Assembly: GCF_036516575.1 (NCBI RefSeq)
Contig: NZ_DATBTY010000006.1
Coordinates: 143,424-207,423 of the forward strand
Length of the DNA stretch: 64,000 nt
Source: Cerasibacillus sp036516575
GTDB taxonomy: Bacteria > Bacillota > Bacilli > Bacillales > Amphibacillaceae
Reading direction: 5' to 3'
A program made the position numbers and the translations under genes. Shown in pieces: positions 52,853 to 62,332 of the stretch. The notes under the pieces were generated by a model. It saw only the letters and a program-made list of their open reading frames with translations. It was not told where the DNA came from and searched no databases. How positions within the stretch are numbered: the stretch's first letter is position 1; each line of letters starts with the position of its first letter.

Positions 52853-53338
52853 ATGCAAAAGAAGATGTTAGCGATTATTGGTACAATCGTTCTATTGTTT
52901 TTAGCTTTGTTTATTGTGAACCAGTATAAAACGAAGCAAGCAGTAGATGGTGGTAATAATAGTTATGAAAAAAAGGATTTAAATCAGTCGACGATTAAGC
53001 AAATGGATGATCCATTATATCAAAACCAAATCACTCCTAACACGCTGAATCAAGCACTTGAGAAAAAAGAACCGATGACGGTTTATTTCTATAGTCCGGA
53101 ATGTAGTTATTGTTTAGAAACAACCCCGATTTTAGTGCCTTTAGCTGAGGAATTGAACATAGATCTAAAGAAAATTAATTTATTAGAGTTTAAAAAGGGT
53201 TGGGACTCTTATCAAATAGAAGGTACACCGACACTTATTCATTATGAAGATGGTAAAGAGGTTGCTCGTATAGATGGTTTTAATGAAAAAGAAGTGTTTA
53301 AAGACTTTTTTGAAGAGCATGTCTTAAAAGAAAAATAA
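52853..53338 (+). CDS. Membrane-anchored thioredoxin-like thiol oxidoreductase
   Basis: 161 aa: N-terminal signal anchor (about 4-22), an extracytoplasmic thioredoxin fold with active site SPECSYC (Cys84, Cys87) and cis-Pro in EGTPTLI. Probably the extracellular partner of BdbC, analogous to BdbA/BdbD or to the PedC bacteriocin-accessory type. CxxC content Ser-Tyr differs from the CGPC of reducing thioredoxins, which suits an oxidase or isomerase. Confidence 0.88.
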   Translation: MQKKMLAIIGTIVLLFLALFIVNQYKTKQAVDGGNNSYEKKDLNQSTIKQMDDPLYQNQITPNTLNQALEKKEPMTVYFYSPECSYCLETTPILVPLAEELNIDLKKINLLEFKKGWDSYQIEGTPTLIHYEDGKEVARIDGFNEKEVFKDFFEEHVLKEK

Positions 53339-53353
53339 GGGAATTATTTTGAT

Positions 53354-53401
53354 CATGAGAATAAGGGTTGTCCTCAAAAGAGGATACCCTTATTCTTCTT
53401 T
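53354..53401. terminator. Terminator between the redox operon and hmoB
   Basis: AGAATAAGGGTTGTCCTC / GAGGATACCCTTATTCT, a 17-bp stem with one mismatch and T-rich tail; bidirectional. Confidence 0.9.
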
Positions 53402-53890
53402 TATCATGGTGTATGTTTTTAAAAATGGGCGGTCAGCAAAATATGCCGGTTGTTTAACCGATTGTTTGTTATGTGCTTTCTCAAATGCTTTTGATTCTCT
53501 CCACTCATCAAAAAATGCTTCTGATTTCCACTGTGTTAAGACGATATAAGCAAGCCCTTTTTTAGGCTTTAACAATCGAAAGGCTTGAAAGCCGGGCATT
53601 GTTTCGACTGCGTGTTGTCTCTGCTTGAAGCGCTCCTCAAAAACAGGCTGACCTTCTATTGTCACAGGAATATGATTCATAGCAATAAACCCGCGACGCT
53701 CGATCTCACCTTTTGATAATAAAATGCCATAGGTTCTTCCGGCCGCGAATACAGATTTCCCTCCTCCTTCATAATAGGCTAGCGTATTGTTGTTTTTCAT
53801 GAAGTAAAAAGATAAGTGATCATGCTTTTGTTCCAGCTTTTTCAAAAAGGCATATGTTCCATTTGTCATATAAGCTTTTGTTTTCACCAT
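53390..53890 (-). CDS. hmoB: Heme-degrading monooxygenase HmoB (YhgC)
   Basis: 166 aa, the same length as B. subtilis HmoB. N-terminal half lacks named motifs; the C-terminal ABM-like ferredoxin fold has FEERFKQRQHAVETMPGFQAFRLLKP and YIVLTQWKSEAFFDEWRESKAFEKAH. HmoB opens heme to a bilin-like product and releases iron. It neighbours the hemEHY operon and pbpF as in B. subtilis, tying heme turnover to heme synthesis. Confidence 0.92.
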   Translation of the reverse strand: MVKTKAYMTNGTYAFLKKLEQKHDHLSFYFMKNNNTLAYYEGGGKSVFAAGRTYGILLSKGEIERRGFIAMNHIPVTIEGQPVFEERFKQRQHAVETMPGFQAFRLLKPKKGLAYIVLTQWKSEAFFDEWRESKAFEKAHNKQSVKQPAYFADRPFLKTYTMIKEE

Positions 53891-54038
53891 CTTGAATAAC
53901 GCTCCTTTCTATATATTATTATGTCATAGACGTCATATAAGAGCTATTGACTATGAAGTACTCGTTCTTTCCCCTTTTAAAAAAATGTCGTATAATGTAG
54001 ACCATAATACATATCCATCAATAGATTGGGGTGAATCC

Positions 54039-56237
54039 ATGATGAGGGGGAAGCCATTGACCACGAACCCACTGCAACGTATTCAACGGAAAATAAATAT
54101 TCCTTTTTTTATTTTAGCCATCATTTTATTTATTAGTTTAACTGGTTATCTCTTTATATTATATGGAGGACGTTTATTTGTTGATGAGGAGAAAATGATT
54201 TTACCAGCAGCTACTATCATTGAAACGGTAGATGGTCAACTAATCCACCGTTTATATGAAGAAAATCGGACACCTATTGACATTAACCAAATGCCCGATC
54301 ATGTATTAGAGGCATTTGTTGCAATTGAGGATCGGCGTTTTTATGAACATGCGGGAATTGATAGTAAATCAGTATTTCGTGCCATAGTAAAAGATGTGAT
54401 TGCTGGAAGTAAGGTAGAAGGGGCGAGCACGATTACCCAGCAAGTCGTAAAGAATTTGTTTTTAACACATGATAAAACATGGTTGCGTAAAACAAAAGAA
54501 GTGATGGCGGCCATTTATTTAGAACGTCATTATTCCAAAGACTATATTTTAGAACTGTATGTCAATTCTATATACTTTGGGCACGGTGTTTATGGGATTG
54601 AAATGGCTGCTCAAAAATATTTTTCTAAACCGGCTAGAGATTTAACGGTCACTGAGGGGGCATTACTGGCAGGACTTGTTCGTTCGCCAAATCATTATTC
54701 ACCAATTAATCATCCCGACAAAGCACTCAAAAGACGAAATACCGTTTTAAAGGCGATGAACGAATGTGGATTCATTTCTACAGAAGAAAGAGTGCGAGAA
54801 ACAGGGAAGACTTTAGATTTACAAATAAATGAATCAAGTAATCAGCCGTACTTAGCAAGTTACATTGATATAGTGACAAAAGAAGCGGCTGATAAGCATC
54901 AGCTCACCATAAGTGAGCTGAAACGTGGCGGTTATCGACTCGTTGTCAATCTTGATGAAAGGATTCAAAAGATAGGCTACGATCAATTTCAAAATGATCA
55001 ATATTTCCCAGGCAATGCATCAGGCATTGAAGGTGCATTTGTTATGCGGGAAGTAAAAACAGGAAAAATCGTTGCTGCTGTGGGGGGAAGGGATTATCAA
55101 TACGGGGATTTAAATCGTGTAACAGTTAAACGCCAGCCCGGTTCAACGATGAAACCAATAGCAGTCTATGCTCCTGCTATGATGGGGAAATCGTTTAAAC
55201 CCTATAGCATTATTCCAGATCAAAAAGACTTAGTGGATGGTAATCATACGCGTAATAGTGATGATACATATGCAGACTATGTTTCATTATATACAGCATT
55301 AATAGAATCAAAGAATACATCAGCGGTTTGGGTTCTTGATCAAATAGGTGTTGACTATGCGAAAGATTATTTGCAACAAATGGCAATCCCTTTGCCAAAT
55401 GACCATGGTTTAGCCATTGCCCTAGGTGGATTGAAATATGGCATAACGCCTATCCAGTTAATGGATGCTTACGCTACATTTCCAAATGAAGGGAAGTTTC
55501 AGCCTTCACGTGCAATTGAAAAAATATATTTGCCGAGTGGTGATTTATTGTATCAAGCGCATGAAAAACAAACAGACGTATTCACACCACAAGTGGCCTG
55601 GAATATGACAAAAATGCTAGAAGAAACTGTTAACAAAGGGACGGCACAAGCTGGCTTCTTTGACCGTGCTCTAGGTGGAAAGACAGGCACAACCGAGCAT
55701 CCACATGTAGCAGGAAAAAACAAGGACATATGGTTCGCGGGATTTACGCCCGATTATGCTTTAGCTGTATGGATTGGGTACGATCAATCAGATAAGATGC
55801 ATTATTTAACTGGTGGAAGTAGCTACCCAACAACATTAGCGAAACAGATATTAACAGAAGTTAATAAATCACAGCAATTAGTACAAACGTTTAATAAACC
55901 AGAGGAAGTAAAATCACTTGACCCACCGATACAACTACCAGAGATTAGCGATTTACAAGCGGATATCGAATGGGAGAGCTTCTCTTTAAGTGGCAAATTA
56001 ACATGGAACGGTTCAACTGATAAGCGGGTTATTTATCGAATCTATCAGGTTGAACCAGGGATTGATAAACGAATAGGTGAAGTCACAGGGATTCATGAGT
56101 ATCGAATAAATCTATCATCGTTGTTTAAATCCAAGCAATACTATGTTGTACCTTATGATCCTTTAACTAAATTGGAAGGAAAACGCTCACCATTTGTCGA
56201 ATTATCATTGTCATATGACAAATTAATGACAAAATAG
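54039..56237 (+). CDS. pbpF: Class A penicillin-binding protein (PbpF type)
   Basis: 732-aa bifunctional wall synthase. One N-terminal membrane helix (about 24-46), glycosyltransferase domain with AIEDRRFYEHAGID, GASTITQQVVKN and RKTKEVMAA; transpeptidase domain with SxxK in QPGSTMKP (Ser near 369), SKNTSA and KTGTT (near 548); a C-terminal fibronectin-like region. Start set at ATG 54039 after GGGGTGA; frames reaching further upstream lack a site. In B. subtilis PbpF (PBP2c) acts in spore peptidoglycan. Confidence 0.93.
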   Translation: MMRGKPLTTNPLQRIQRKINIPFFILAIILFISLTGYLFILYGGRLFVDEEKMILPAATIIETVDGQLIHRLYEENRTPIDINQMPDHVLEAFVAIEDRRFYEHAGIDSKSVFRAIVKDVIAGSKVEGASTITQQVVKNLFLTHDKTWLRKTKEVMAAIYLERHYSKDYILELYVNSIYFGHGVYGIEMAAQKYFSKPARDLTVTEGALLAGLVRSPNHYSPINHPDKALKRRNTVLKAMNECGFISTEERVRETGKTLDLQINESSNQPYLASYIDIVTKEAADKHQLTISELKRGGYRLVVNLDERIQKIGYDQFQNDQYFPGNASGIEGAFVMREVKTGKIVAAVGGRDYQYGDLNRVTVKRQPGSTMKPIAVYAPAMMGKSFKPYSIIPDQKDLVDGNHTRNSDDTYADYVSLYTALIESKNTSAVWVLDQIGVDYAKDYLQQMAIPLPNDHGLAIALGGLKYGITPIQLMDAYATFPNEGKFQPSRAIEKIYLPSGDLLYQAHEKQTDVFTPQVAWNMTKMLEETVNKGTAQAGFFDRALGGKTGTTEHPHVAGKNKDIWFAGFTPDYALAVWIGYDQSDKMHYLTGGSSYPTTLAKQILTEVNKSQQLVQTFNKPEEVKSLDPPIQLPEISDLQADIEWESFSLSGKLTWNGSTDKRVIYRIYQVEPGIDKRIGEVTGIHEYRINLSSLFKSKQYYVVPYDPLTKLEGKRSPFVELSLSYDKLMTK

Positions 56238-56326
56238 GCCGTTTGCTATACACGTATGTATTAAATGGCTATAGTTAATAATGGTGGATAATATGAAGAA
56301 AGTTATAAAAAAAGGGTGAAAATAAT

Positions 56327-57361
56327 ATGTCAAAGCAATTTAATGATACAATCCTTAGGGCATATCGAGGGGAAAAAGTTGAATACACACCTGTTTGGTA
56401 TATGCGTCAAGCGGGTCGCTCACAACCAGAATACCGCGAATTAAAAAAGAAATATTCACTTTTTGAGATTACACATCAACCAGAAACATGTGCTTATGTG
56501 ACACGTTTACCAGTAGAAACTTATGATGTTGATGCAGCTATTTTATATAAAGATATTATGACACCTCTTCCTGCGATGGGAATTGATGTAGAAATTAAAT
56601 CTGGGGTAGGACCAGTTATTTATAATCCAGTTAAAACGATTGAAGATGTGGAAAGCTTAAAAACATTGGATCCAGAAAAACATATCCCATATGTATTGGA
56701 TACGATTCGTATATTGACAGAGGAACAATTGAATGTCCCATTAATAGGTTTCAGTGGTGCGCCTTTTACTTTAGCAAGCTACATGATTGAAGGTGGGCCA
56801 TCTAAAAATTATGGTAAAACAAAAGCACTGATGTACAGTAACCCTGACATGTGGTTCATGTTAATGGATAAATTAGCAGATATGATTATTGTGTATGTTG
56901 AAGCGCAAATTAAAGCGGGGGCTAAAGCGATTCAGATTTTTGATTCTTGGGTTGGTTCATTGAATGTTAGAGATTACCGTAAATACATAAAGCCGATCAT
57001 GACACGAATCTTCACAGAGCTTCGTAAATTTGATGTACCATTAATTATATTCGGAGTCGGTGCTAGTCATTTATTGCTTGAATGGAATGATTTACCAGTT
57101 GATGTGATTGGACTTGATTGGCGTACATCAATTAAAGAAGCGCGTGAATTAGGTGTAACGAAAGTACTGCAAGGTAATTTAGATCCAGCTATCTTATTAG
57201 CGGATTGGGATACAATTGAAACACGAGCGAAAGAAATCCTTGATCAATCAAAAGATGATGAACATCACGTTTTTAATTTGGGGCATGGTGTTACACCAGA
57301 TGTAAAACCAGAAACATTACAACGTTTAACAGAATTGATTCACACATATTCAAAACGATGA
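56327..57361 (+). CDS. hemE: Uroporphyrinogen decarboxylase
   Basis: 344-aa enzyme converting uroporphyrinogen III to coproporphyrinogen III. N-terminal signature TPVWYMRQAGRSQPEYRE with substrate-binding Arg, and GFSGAPFTLASYMIEGG. First gene of hemE-hemH-hemY, encoding the late, coproporphyrin-dependent heme branch of Gram-positives. AAAGGGTGA ribosome site. Confidence 0.97.
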   Translation: MSKQFNDTILRAYRGEKVEYTPVWYMRQAGRSQPEYRELKKKYSLFEITHQPETCAYVTRLPVETYDVDAAILYKDIMTPLPAMGIDVEIKSGVGPVIYNPVKTIEDVESLKTLDPEKHIPYVLDTIRILTEEQLNVPLIGFSGAPFTLASYMIEGGPSKNYGKTKALMYSNPDMWFMLMDKLADMIIVYVEAQIKAGAKAIQIFDSWVGSLNVRDYRKYIKPIMTRIFTELRKFDVPLIIFGVGASHLLLEWNDLPVDVIGLDWRTSIKEARELGVTKVLQGNLDPAILLADWDTIETRAKEILDQSKDDEHHVFNLGHGVTPDVKPETLQRLTELIHTYSKR

Positions 57362-57386
57362 ACATTCAATGATGAGGTGAGATGAT

Positions 57387-58322
57387 ATGGGAAGAGAGAA
57401 AATGGGCTTATTAGTCATGGCCTATGGTACACCATATAAAGAAGAGGATATTGAACGTTATTACACACATATTCGTCACGGGAGAAAACCATCTCCAGAA
57501 GCATTAGCTGATTTAACAGCTCGATATAAAGCAATTGGTGGGATTTCTCCACTTGCTAAAATTACTGAAGACCAAGCAAAAGCTTTAGAAAAGGCTTTAA
57601 ATCATGTTCAAGAAGATTATGAATTCCATGTATATATCGGTTTAAAGCATATCGAGCCGTTTATTGAAGATGCAGTAGAAGAAATGGCAAAGGATGGTAT
57701 CACGCAAGCAGCATCTATTGTTCTAGCGCCACATTATTCAACATTTAGTGTTAAGTCATACAATGGTCGTGCACAAGAAGAAGCTGAAAAGCATGGGATT
57801 TCATTTACATCTGTTGAAAGTTGGTACATGGAGCCTGACTTTATCGCTTATTGGGCAAGAGAAATTAAAAAGGAATATGCGAAGATGAGTGACGAAGAAC
57901 GTCAAAAAGCGGTCTTAATAGTTTCGGCTCACAGCTTACCAGAGAAAATTCTTCAGCACAATGATCCATATCCAGAACAGTTAGCGGAAACAGCCCAGTT
58001 AATTGCTAAAGAAGCAGGGGTAATAAACTATGAGATTGGTTGGCAAAGTGAAGGAAATACGCCTGATCCATGGTTAGGTCCAGATGTTCAAGACTTAACA
58101 CGTGATTTGTATAAGGAAAAAGGCTATACATCATTTGTTTATGCACCTGTTGGCTTTGTCTCAGATCACTTAGAAGTATTATATGACAATGACTATGAGT
58201 GTAAAGTCGTTTGTGATGATATTGGTGCAAGTTATTATCGTCCAGAAATGCCGAATGTTGATCCGTTGTTTATTAATGCAATGGCGAATGCAGTTATGAC
58301 AAAGATAAGGCGTGATGCCTAA
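57387..58322 (+). CDS. hemH: Coproporphyrin ferrochelatase
   Basis: 311 aa, the short soluble ferrochelatase (CpfC) of Gram-positives that inserts iron into coproporphyrin III. MAYGTPYKEEDIERYYTHIRHGRKP near the start, VSAHSLPEKI with the catalytic His near 183, and GFVSDHLEVLYDNDYE. Overlaps hemY by one base (TAATG). Confidence 0.97.
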   Translation: MGREKMGLLVMAYGTPYKEEDIERYYTHIRHGRKPSPEALADLTARYKAIGGISPLAKITEDQAKALEKALNHVQEDYEFHVYIGLKHIEPFIEDAVEEMAKDGITQAASIVLAPHYSTFSVKSYNGRAQEEAEKHGISFTSVESWYMEPDFIAYWAREIKKEYAKMSDEERQKAVLIVSAHSLPEKILQHNDPYPEQLAETAQLIAKEAGVINYEIGWQSEGNTPDPWLGPDVQDLTRDLYKEKGYTSFVYAPVGFVSDHLEVLYDNDYECKVVCDDIGASYYRPEMPNVDPLFINAMANAVMTKIRRDA

Positions 58323-59719
58323 TGAAATCTAAAAATATCTTAGTCGTTGGTGGCGGAATAACGGGTTTATCTGCGGCATTTTATTTGCAAAAACATATTC
58401 AGGAACATCGTCTTCCATATCATGTTAAATTAGTCGAATCATCCAATCGGATTGGTGGGAAAGTTCAAACTGTCCGCCGTGAGGGATTTACAATTGAACG
58501 GGGACCTGATTCATTTTTAGCACGTAAAAAGCCTGCTGTCGAACTCGTTGAAGATTTAGGATTAACCAATCAGCTTGTTCGTAATGGAACAGGGCAATCG
58601 TATATTTTAGTCGGTAAGAAGTTGCATAAAATGCCGAGTGGCTCCTTTATGGGGATTCCTACACAAGTTAGACCGTTTCTATTTTCAGGCATGTTTTCTC
58701 CAACGGGAAAACTACGTGCGGGAATGGATTTTCTTATTCCAAAAGGGAAGCAGGTTGAAGATCAATCCTTAGGGCATTTTTTTAGACGCCGGTTTGGCGA
58801 TGAATTGGTTGAAAACCTTATCGATCCCTTATTATCGGGTATTTACTCTGGTGATATGGATGATATGAGTTTAATGGCAACATTTCCCAACTTTTATCAC
58901 TTAGAACAGAAATACGGTAGTTTAATTAAAGGATTAAATAAATCGATGCCAAAGAGAAAGTCGACTAAAAATAAAAAGAAACAAGGTATGTTCTACTCAC
59001 TTAAAGGTGGATTAGAAACGTTGATTGATGCTCTCGAAAAACAATTAAAACCGGGTACAATTCAATTACAAACAGCAGTTGATCATATCGAGAAAAAAGA
59101 CCATGGCTATCATGTGCTATTAAGTGATGGCTCTGTTTATAATGCGGATGCTGTTATTATGGCAACGCCACATCAAACGTTACCTAACATCTTTAGCCAG
59201 TATGACTTCTTTAATGTATTTCGTGATATGCCATTAAATTCGGTTGCTAATGTGGCAATGGCTTTTGATAAATCAGCAATTAAAAGAGATATTGATGGGA
59301 CGGGATTTGTCGTCTCAAGAAATAGCAAGTTCCGCATTACCGCTTGTACTTGGACACATAAAAAATGGCTTAATGCAGCACCAGAAGACAAGGCGCTCAT
59401 CCGTTGTTATGTTGGGCGCCCTGATGATCCAGAAGCAGTTGATTTATCAGATGAAGACATGGTGAAACTGGTTCTGAAAGATTTAAATAAAATCATGAAG
59501 ATCAAAAAGAAACCACTCTTTTCTGTTGTCACAAGATGGAAAAATGCGATGCCTCAATATACAGTTGGGCATTTAGACCGTTTAGCAACAGTAAAGCAAG
59601 CGATGACTGAACATCTACCAGGTATTTATTTAGCAGGTAGTTCTTATGAAGGTGTAGGTTTACCAGATTGTATTGATCAAGGAAAACAAGCTGTTGATAA
59701 TGTCTTAAATTATTTATAA
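58322..59719 (+). CDS. hemY: Coproporphyrinogen III oxidase HemY (CgoX)
   Basis: 465-aa FAD-dependent oxidase. Dinucleotide-binding VVGGGITGLSAAFYL at residues 7-21, GGKVQTVRREGFTIERGPDSFLARKP, and C-terminal FAD motif IYLAGSSYEGVGLPDCIDQG. Oxidises coproporphyrinogen III to coproporphyrin III. A basic patch KRKSTKNKKK (about 214-223) sits in a surface loop. ATG overlaps the hemH stop. Confidence 0.96.
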   Translation: MKSKNILVVGGGITGLSAAFYLQKHIQEHRLPYHVKLVESSNRIGGKVQTVRREGFTIERGPDSFLARKKPAVELVEDLGLTNQLVRNGTGQSYILVGKKLHKMPSGSFMGIPTQVRPFLFSGMFSPTGKLRAGMDFLIPKGKQVEDQSLGHFFRRRFGDELVENLIDPLLSGIYSGDMDDMSLMATFPNFYHLEQKYGSLIKGLNKSMPKRKSTKNKKKQGMFYSLKGGLETLIDALEKQLKPGTIQLQTAVDHIEKKDHGYHVLLSDGSVYNADAVIMATPHQTLPNIFSQYDFFNVFRDMPLNSVANVAMAFDKSAIKRDIDGTGFVVSRNSKFRITACTWTHKKWLNAAPEDKALIRCYVGRPDDPEAVDLSDEDMVKLVLKDLNKIMKIKKKPLFSVVTRWKNAMPQYTVGHLDRLATVKQAMTEHLPGIYLAGSSYEGVGLPDCIDQGKQAVDNVLNYL

Positions 59720-59725
59720 AAGTAT

Positions 59726-59774
59726 CATAAAAAAGCAGTCCGATAAGTCTTTTGACTTTCGACTGCTTTTTTTC
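59726..59774 (+). terminator. Terminator after hemEHY
   Basis: AAAAAAGCAGTC...GACTGCTTTTTTT; the loop also contains AAGTC/GACTT pairing. Confidence 0.88.
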
Positions 59775-59828
59775 TCATTTGAATGCTCAATGTGCTATTA
59801 TTCATGTCACATCGGTCTACTTGTATAT

Positions 59829-59845
59829 CATTGAGTTGCTCAATG
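59829..59845. repeat. Solitary palindrome CATTGAG-TTG-CTCAATG
   Basis: A 7-3-7 palindrome lying between two terminators, similar in form to the CATTGAA-GNG-TTCAATG core of the tandem arrays. It may be coincidence. Confidence 0.35.
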
Positions 59846-59856
59846 AATTTAACAAA

Positions 59857-59897
59857 TAAAATAAGCGGAGAAAACCCGTTTCTCCGCTTATTTTTGA
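59857..59897. terminator. Second terminator, before the pepF end
   Basis: AAATAAGCGGAGAAA / TTTCTCCGCTTATTT with a 4-5-nt loop, followed by T; most likely the pepF terminator, usable from both sides. Confidence 0.85.
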
Positions 59898-59930
59898 GTT
59901 TAGGGGTTATTCAAACTAACCCGTACTCAA

Positions 59931-61742
59931 TTATTCATAGCTTTTTTCCAACTCATCGACTAATGAGCCAACATATTGAACAGCTGTTTTAATGGCATCC
60001 GGTTTTGTCATATCAATGCCAACTTTTTTAATCAGTTCAAGCGGTGATAATGTCCCACCCGCTTTTAATACATCTAACCACCCGTTAACTGCTGGTTCAC
60101 CTTTTTCTTTAATTTTATGAGCTACAGCAGTAGAAACGGTTAATCCAGCTGAATAAGTATATGGATAAAGTCCCATATAATAATGCGGCTGGCGCATCCA
60201 AATCAAACCGGCACCATCATCGATGACGACTTCATCTCCCCAAAATGCTTGTATCGCTTCTTTCTTCTGTGTTGAAAGTACATCAGCAGTTAGCGGTGTG
60301 CCTTTTTCGGCTAAATCATAAACACGACGTTGGTATTCACCTTCTAATAAGTGTGTAATAAAATTATGATAATATGTCCCTAAAAGCTGTGTGATGACCC
60401 AGCGCTTCAATTGTTTATTATCCCCGGCTTTTTCAAGTAAGTAATTACCGAGTAATAATTCGTTCATCGTTGAAGGTGCTTCGACAAAATAAGTAGAAGG
60501 TCTTGTGTTAAATAAAGAATGATTTTTCTGTGCTAAATAGAAATGCCCAGCATGTCCTAATTCATGGGCTAATGTAAAGGCGCTTTCCATCGTATCTGTC
60601 CATGTTAATAATATATAAGGATGTGCTCCATATGGACTAGAACAAAATGCACCTGTCGCTTTTCCGATATTATTAGAACGGTCAACCCAACCGTTTGTAA
60701 AGCCTTCTTTCATGATGTTGTGATATTCGGGTCCCATCACTTTTAATGCTTCAAGAATCGTTTCTTTTGCTTCATCGTATGTTGTTTTAGGATTGTAATC
60801 TGGATCAAGTGGTGCTTTTAAATCACAATAGCGGATGTCTTCTAATCCAAGTTTTTCCTTTTTTAGTTTCGCATACCGACGCATATGTGGTGCGAGCTCA
60901 GACTGAATAATATCTAGTTGATTCTCATACATTTCCAAAGTGACTTCCTGTGGTTGTAGTAACATCTCTGTTACCGAATCATATCCTCTTAGTTTTGCCA
61001 AAGTGACTTGTTTCGTTACTTCTGTGGCATATGTTGCGGCATAAGTATGTTTATATTGATTAAGTGTTTTAATATATGAATCATAGGCATTTCTTCTAAC
61101 GGTTGTATCCTCAGAAATCTCATATTTTTCTTCATAGAGTGCTGCTGACATTGGAATTTCTTTACCGGTTCCGTCTTGAATCGGGTCGAATACCATATCC
61201 GATGATTTGCTCCTAGAGTAGATCATATATGGTGCTTGATGTACTTCTTCTAAAGCGGCTAATGTTTCTTCAACTTCTGGTGTAAGGGTATATGGCTTTT
61301 TCTTTAAAATATCGTTAAGCATTTTTTGATAATTGTTTAGTTGAGGTTCATCTTGTTTAAATTGCTCAAATCTTTCTTTTGGTATGTCTAGTAATTCAGT
61401 CTCAATAAAAGTTAGTTGAGCGTTTATTTTTGCTGTTAAGGCTGCTACTTTTGCCGCATCACGCTGACAACCAGAATCACTACCATCCGTACTTAAACGA
61501 AGGCTAGCATAGGTGGATACCCGAATTAGCCTTTCTAAATATGCTTCATATGCTGTTATACAACCGAATAATTGTTCAGCACTTTCGTTTAGTTTACCTT
61601 TATAAGCACTGACTTTTTGCACGTCTTCTTCTAAAGCTTGTCGTTCTTTTTCCCAGTCATCATGCGATGAAAATAATGCTGATAGATCCCATTTTTGATT
61701 ATTTGGGATTTCAGAACGCTTTTGTAATACTTGTGTTGTCAT
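59931..61742 (-). CDS. pepF: Oligoendopeptidase F
   Basis: 603-aa M3B zinc peptidase of the cytosol. Zinc site in TLAHELGHAGHFY (HExxH near residue 391) with the third ligand Glu downstream in VEAPSTMNELLLG. C-terminal HxxPHYYMGLYPYTYSAGL is typical of PepF. Cleaves oligopeptides of about 7-17 residues; overexpression of the B. subtilis homologue (YjbG) interferes with sporulation signalling. ATG after AAAGGGG. Confidence 0.96.
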   Translation of the reverse strand: MTTQVLQKRSEIPNNQKWDLSALFSSHDDWEKERQALEEDVQKVSAYKGKLNESAEQLFGCITAYEAYLERLIRVSTYASLRLSTDGSDSGCQRDAAKVAALTAKINAQLTFIETELLDIPKERFEQFKQDEPQLNNYQKMLNDILKKKPYTLTPEVEETLAALEEVHQAPYMIYSRSKSSDMVFDPIQDGTGKEIPMSAALYEEKYEISEDTTVRRNAYDSYIKTLNQYKHTYAATYATEVTKQVTLAKLRGYDSVTEMLLQPQEVTLEMYENQLDIIQSELAPHMRRYAKLKKEKLGLEDIRYCDLKAPLDPDYNPKTTYDEAKETILEALKVMGPEYHNIMKEGFTNGWVDRSNNIGKATGAFCSSPYGAHPYILLTWTDTMESAFTLAHELGHAGHFYLAQKNHSLFNTRPSTYFVEAPSTMNELLLGNYLLEKAGDNKQLKRWVITQLLGTYYHNFITHLLEGEYQRRVYDLAEKGTPLTADVLSTQKKEAIQAFWGDEVVIDDGAGLIWMRQPHYYMGLYPYTYSAGLTVSTAVAHKIKEKGEPAVNGWLDVLKAGGTLSPLELIKKVGIDMTKPDAIKTAVQYVGSLVDELEKSYE

Positions 61743-61953
61743 TTCAGAATACCCCTTTCATTGCAATAAATATTTCGCTTGTCTAAGTAATTATAATATA
61801 TTTTGCTGAAAAAGGATACTGTATTTCTACTCTTTTATTTGTTCAGAATATAATGGGCAAAAAAAAGAACAGCTATTTGGGGAATAGCTGTTAAGAGGAA
61901 AGGAAGTATCATGTTACAATTACAGTAAAATAATTATTTGGGATGTGCTAAAC

Positions 61954-62082
61954 CTATCTTGCTGGATGATTACAATCATCGCATAGGTTGCCATAGCAAT
62001 CCGCTTGTTCAAACATTTCGTTGCCACATTGCTGGCATCTTTTTTTCGGAAGGTTTCTGAAAAACTCTAATACGTTAACCAT
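61954..62082 (-). CDS. yhfH: YhfH-like zinc-ribbon microprotein
   Basis: 42-aa protein beginning MVNVLEFFRNLPKKRCQQCG and ending in CNHPAR. Cys at CQQC and at CYGNLCDDC form a zinc-ribbon-like set, matching the YhfH family found in Bacillus beside lplJ (yhfJ). Start ATG 62082 with AGGGGGAT upstream. Function unknown. A plus-strand frame over the same bases (62021-62287) is an artefact. Confidence 0.82.
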   Translation of the reverse strand: MVNVLEFFRNLPKKRCQQCGNEMFEQADCYGNLCDDCNHPAR

Positions 62083-62106
62083 TGACAATCCCCCTATGTG
62101 CCTTTT

Positions 62107-62181
62107 TGTAATACAACAGATTAGTCCATTGCATTACTGTGATACAACAATTTCAAGCGTTGAATACATTGTAATACAACA
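62107..62181. promoter_or_regulatory. Three phased operator-like sites between yhfH and lplJ
   Basis: TTGTAATACAA (perfect 11-bp palindrome) at 62107, a variant TGTGATACAACA at 62139, and TTGTAATACAA again at 62170. Spacing of 31-32 bp is three helical turns, so a regulator would bind on one face of the DNA. They lie upstream of the divergent yhfH and lplJ starts. The cognate regulator is unknown. Confidence 0.5.
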
Positions 62182-62332
62182 GATGCCACTTTGTCAACAC
62201 TGTTTTATAACATTTTTAAAGTTTTTGACGAAAGGATGTCAAAATAGATGTTTTTTTAAAGCGTCAATGGTTGCTAGTCATTTGTGAATCCATTAAACTT
62301 AAGATGATATACATAACCTGGGAGGTATCGTT

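Noticed and set aside
62021..62287. 88-aa plus-strand frame
   Set aside because: Antisense to yhfH, which has a better ribosome site and a recognisable Cys pattern.
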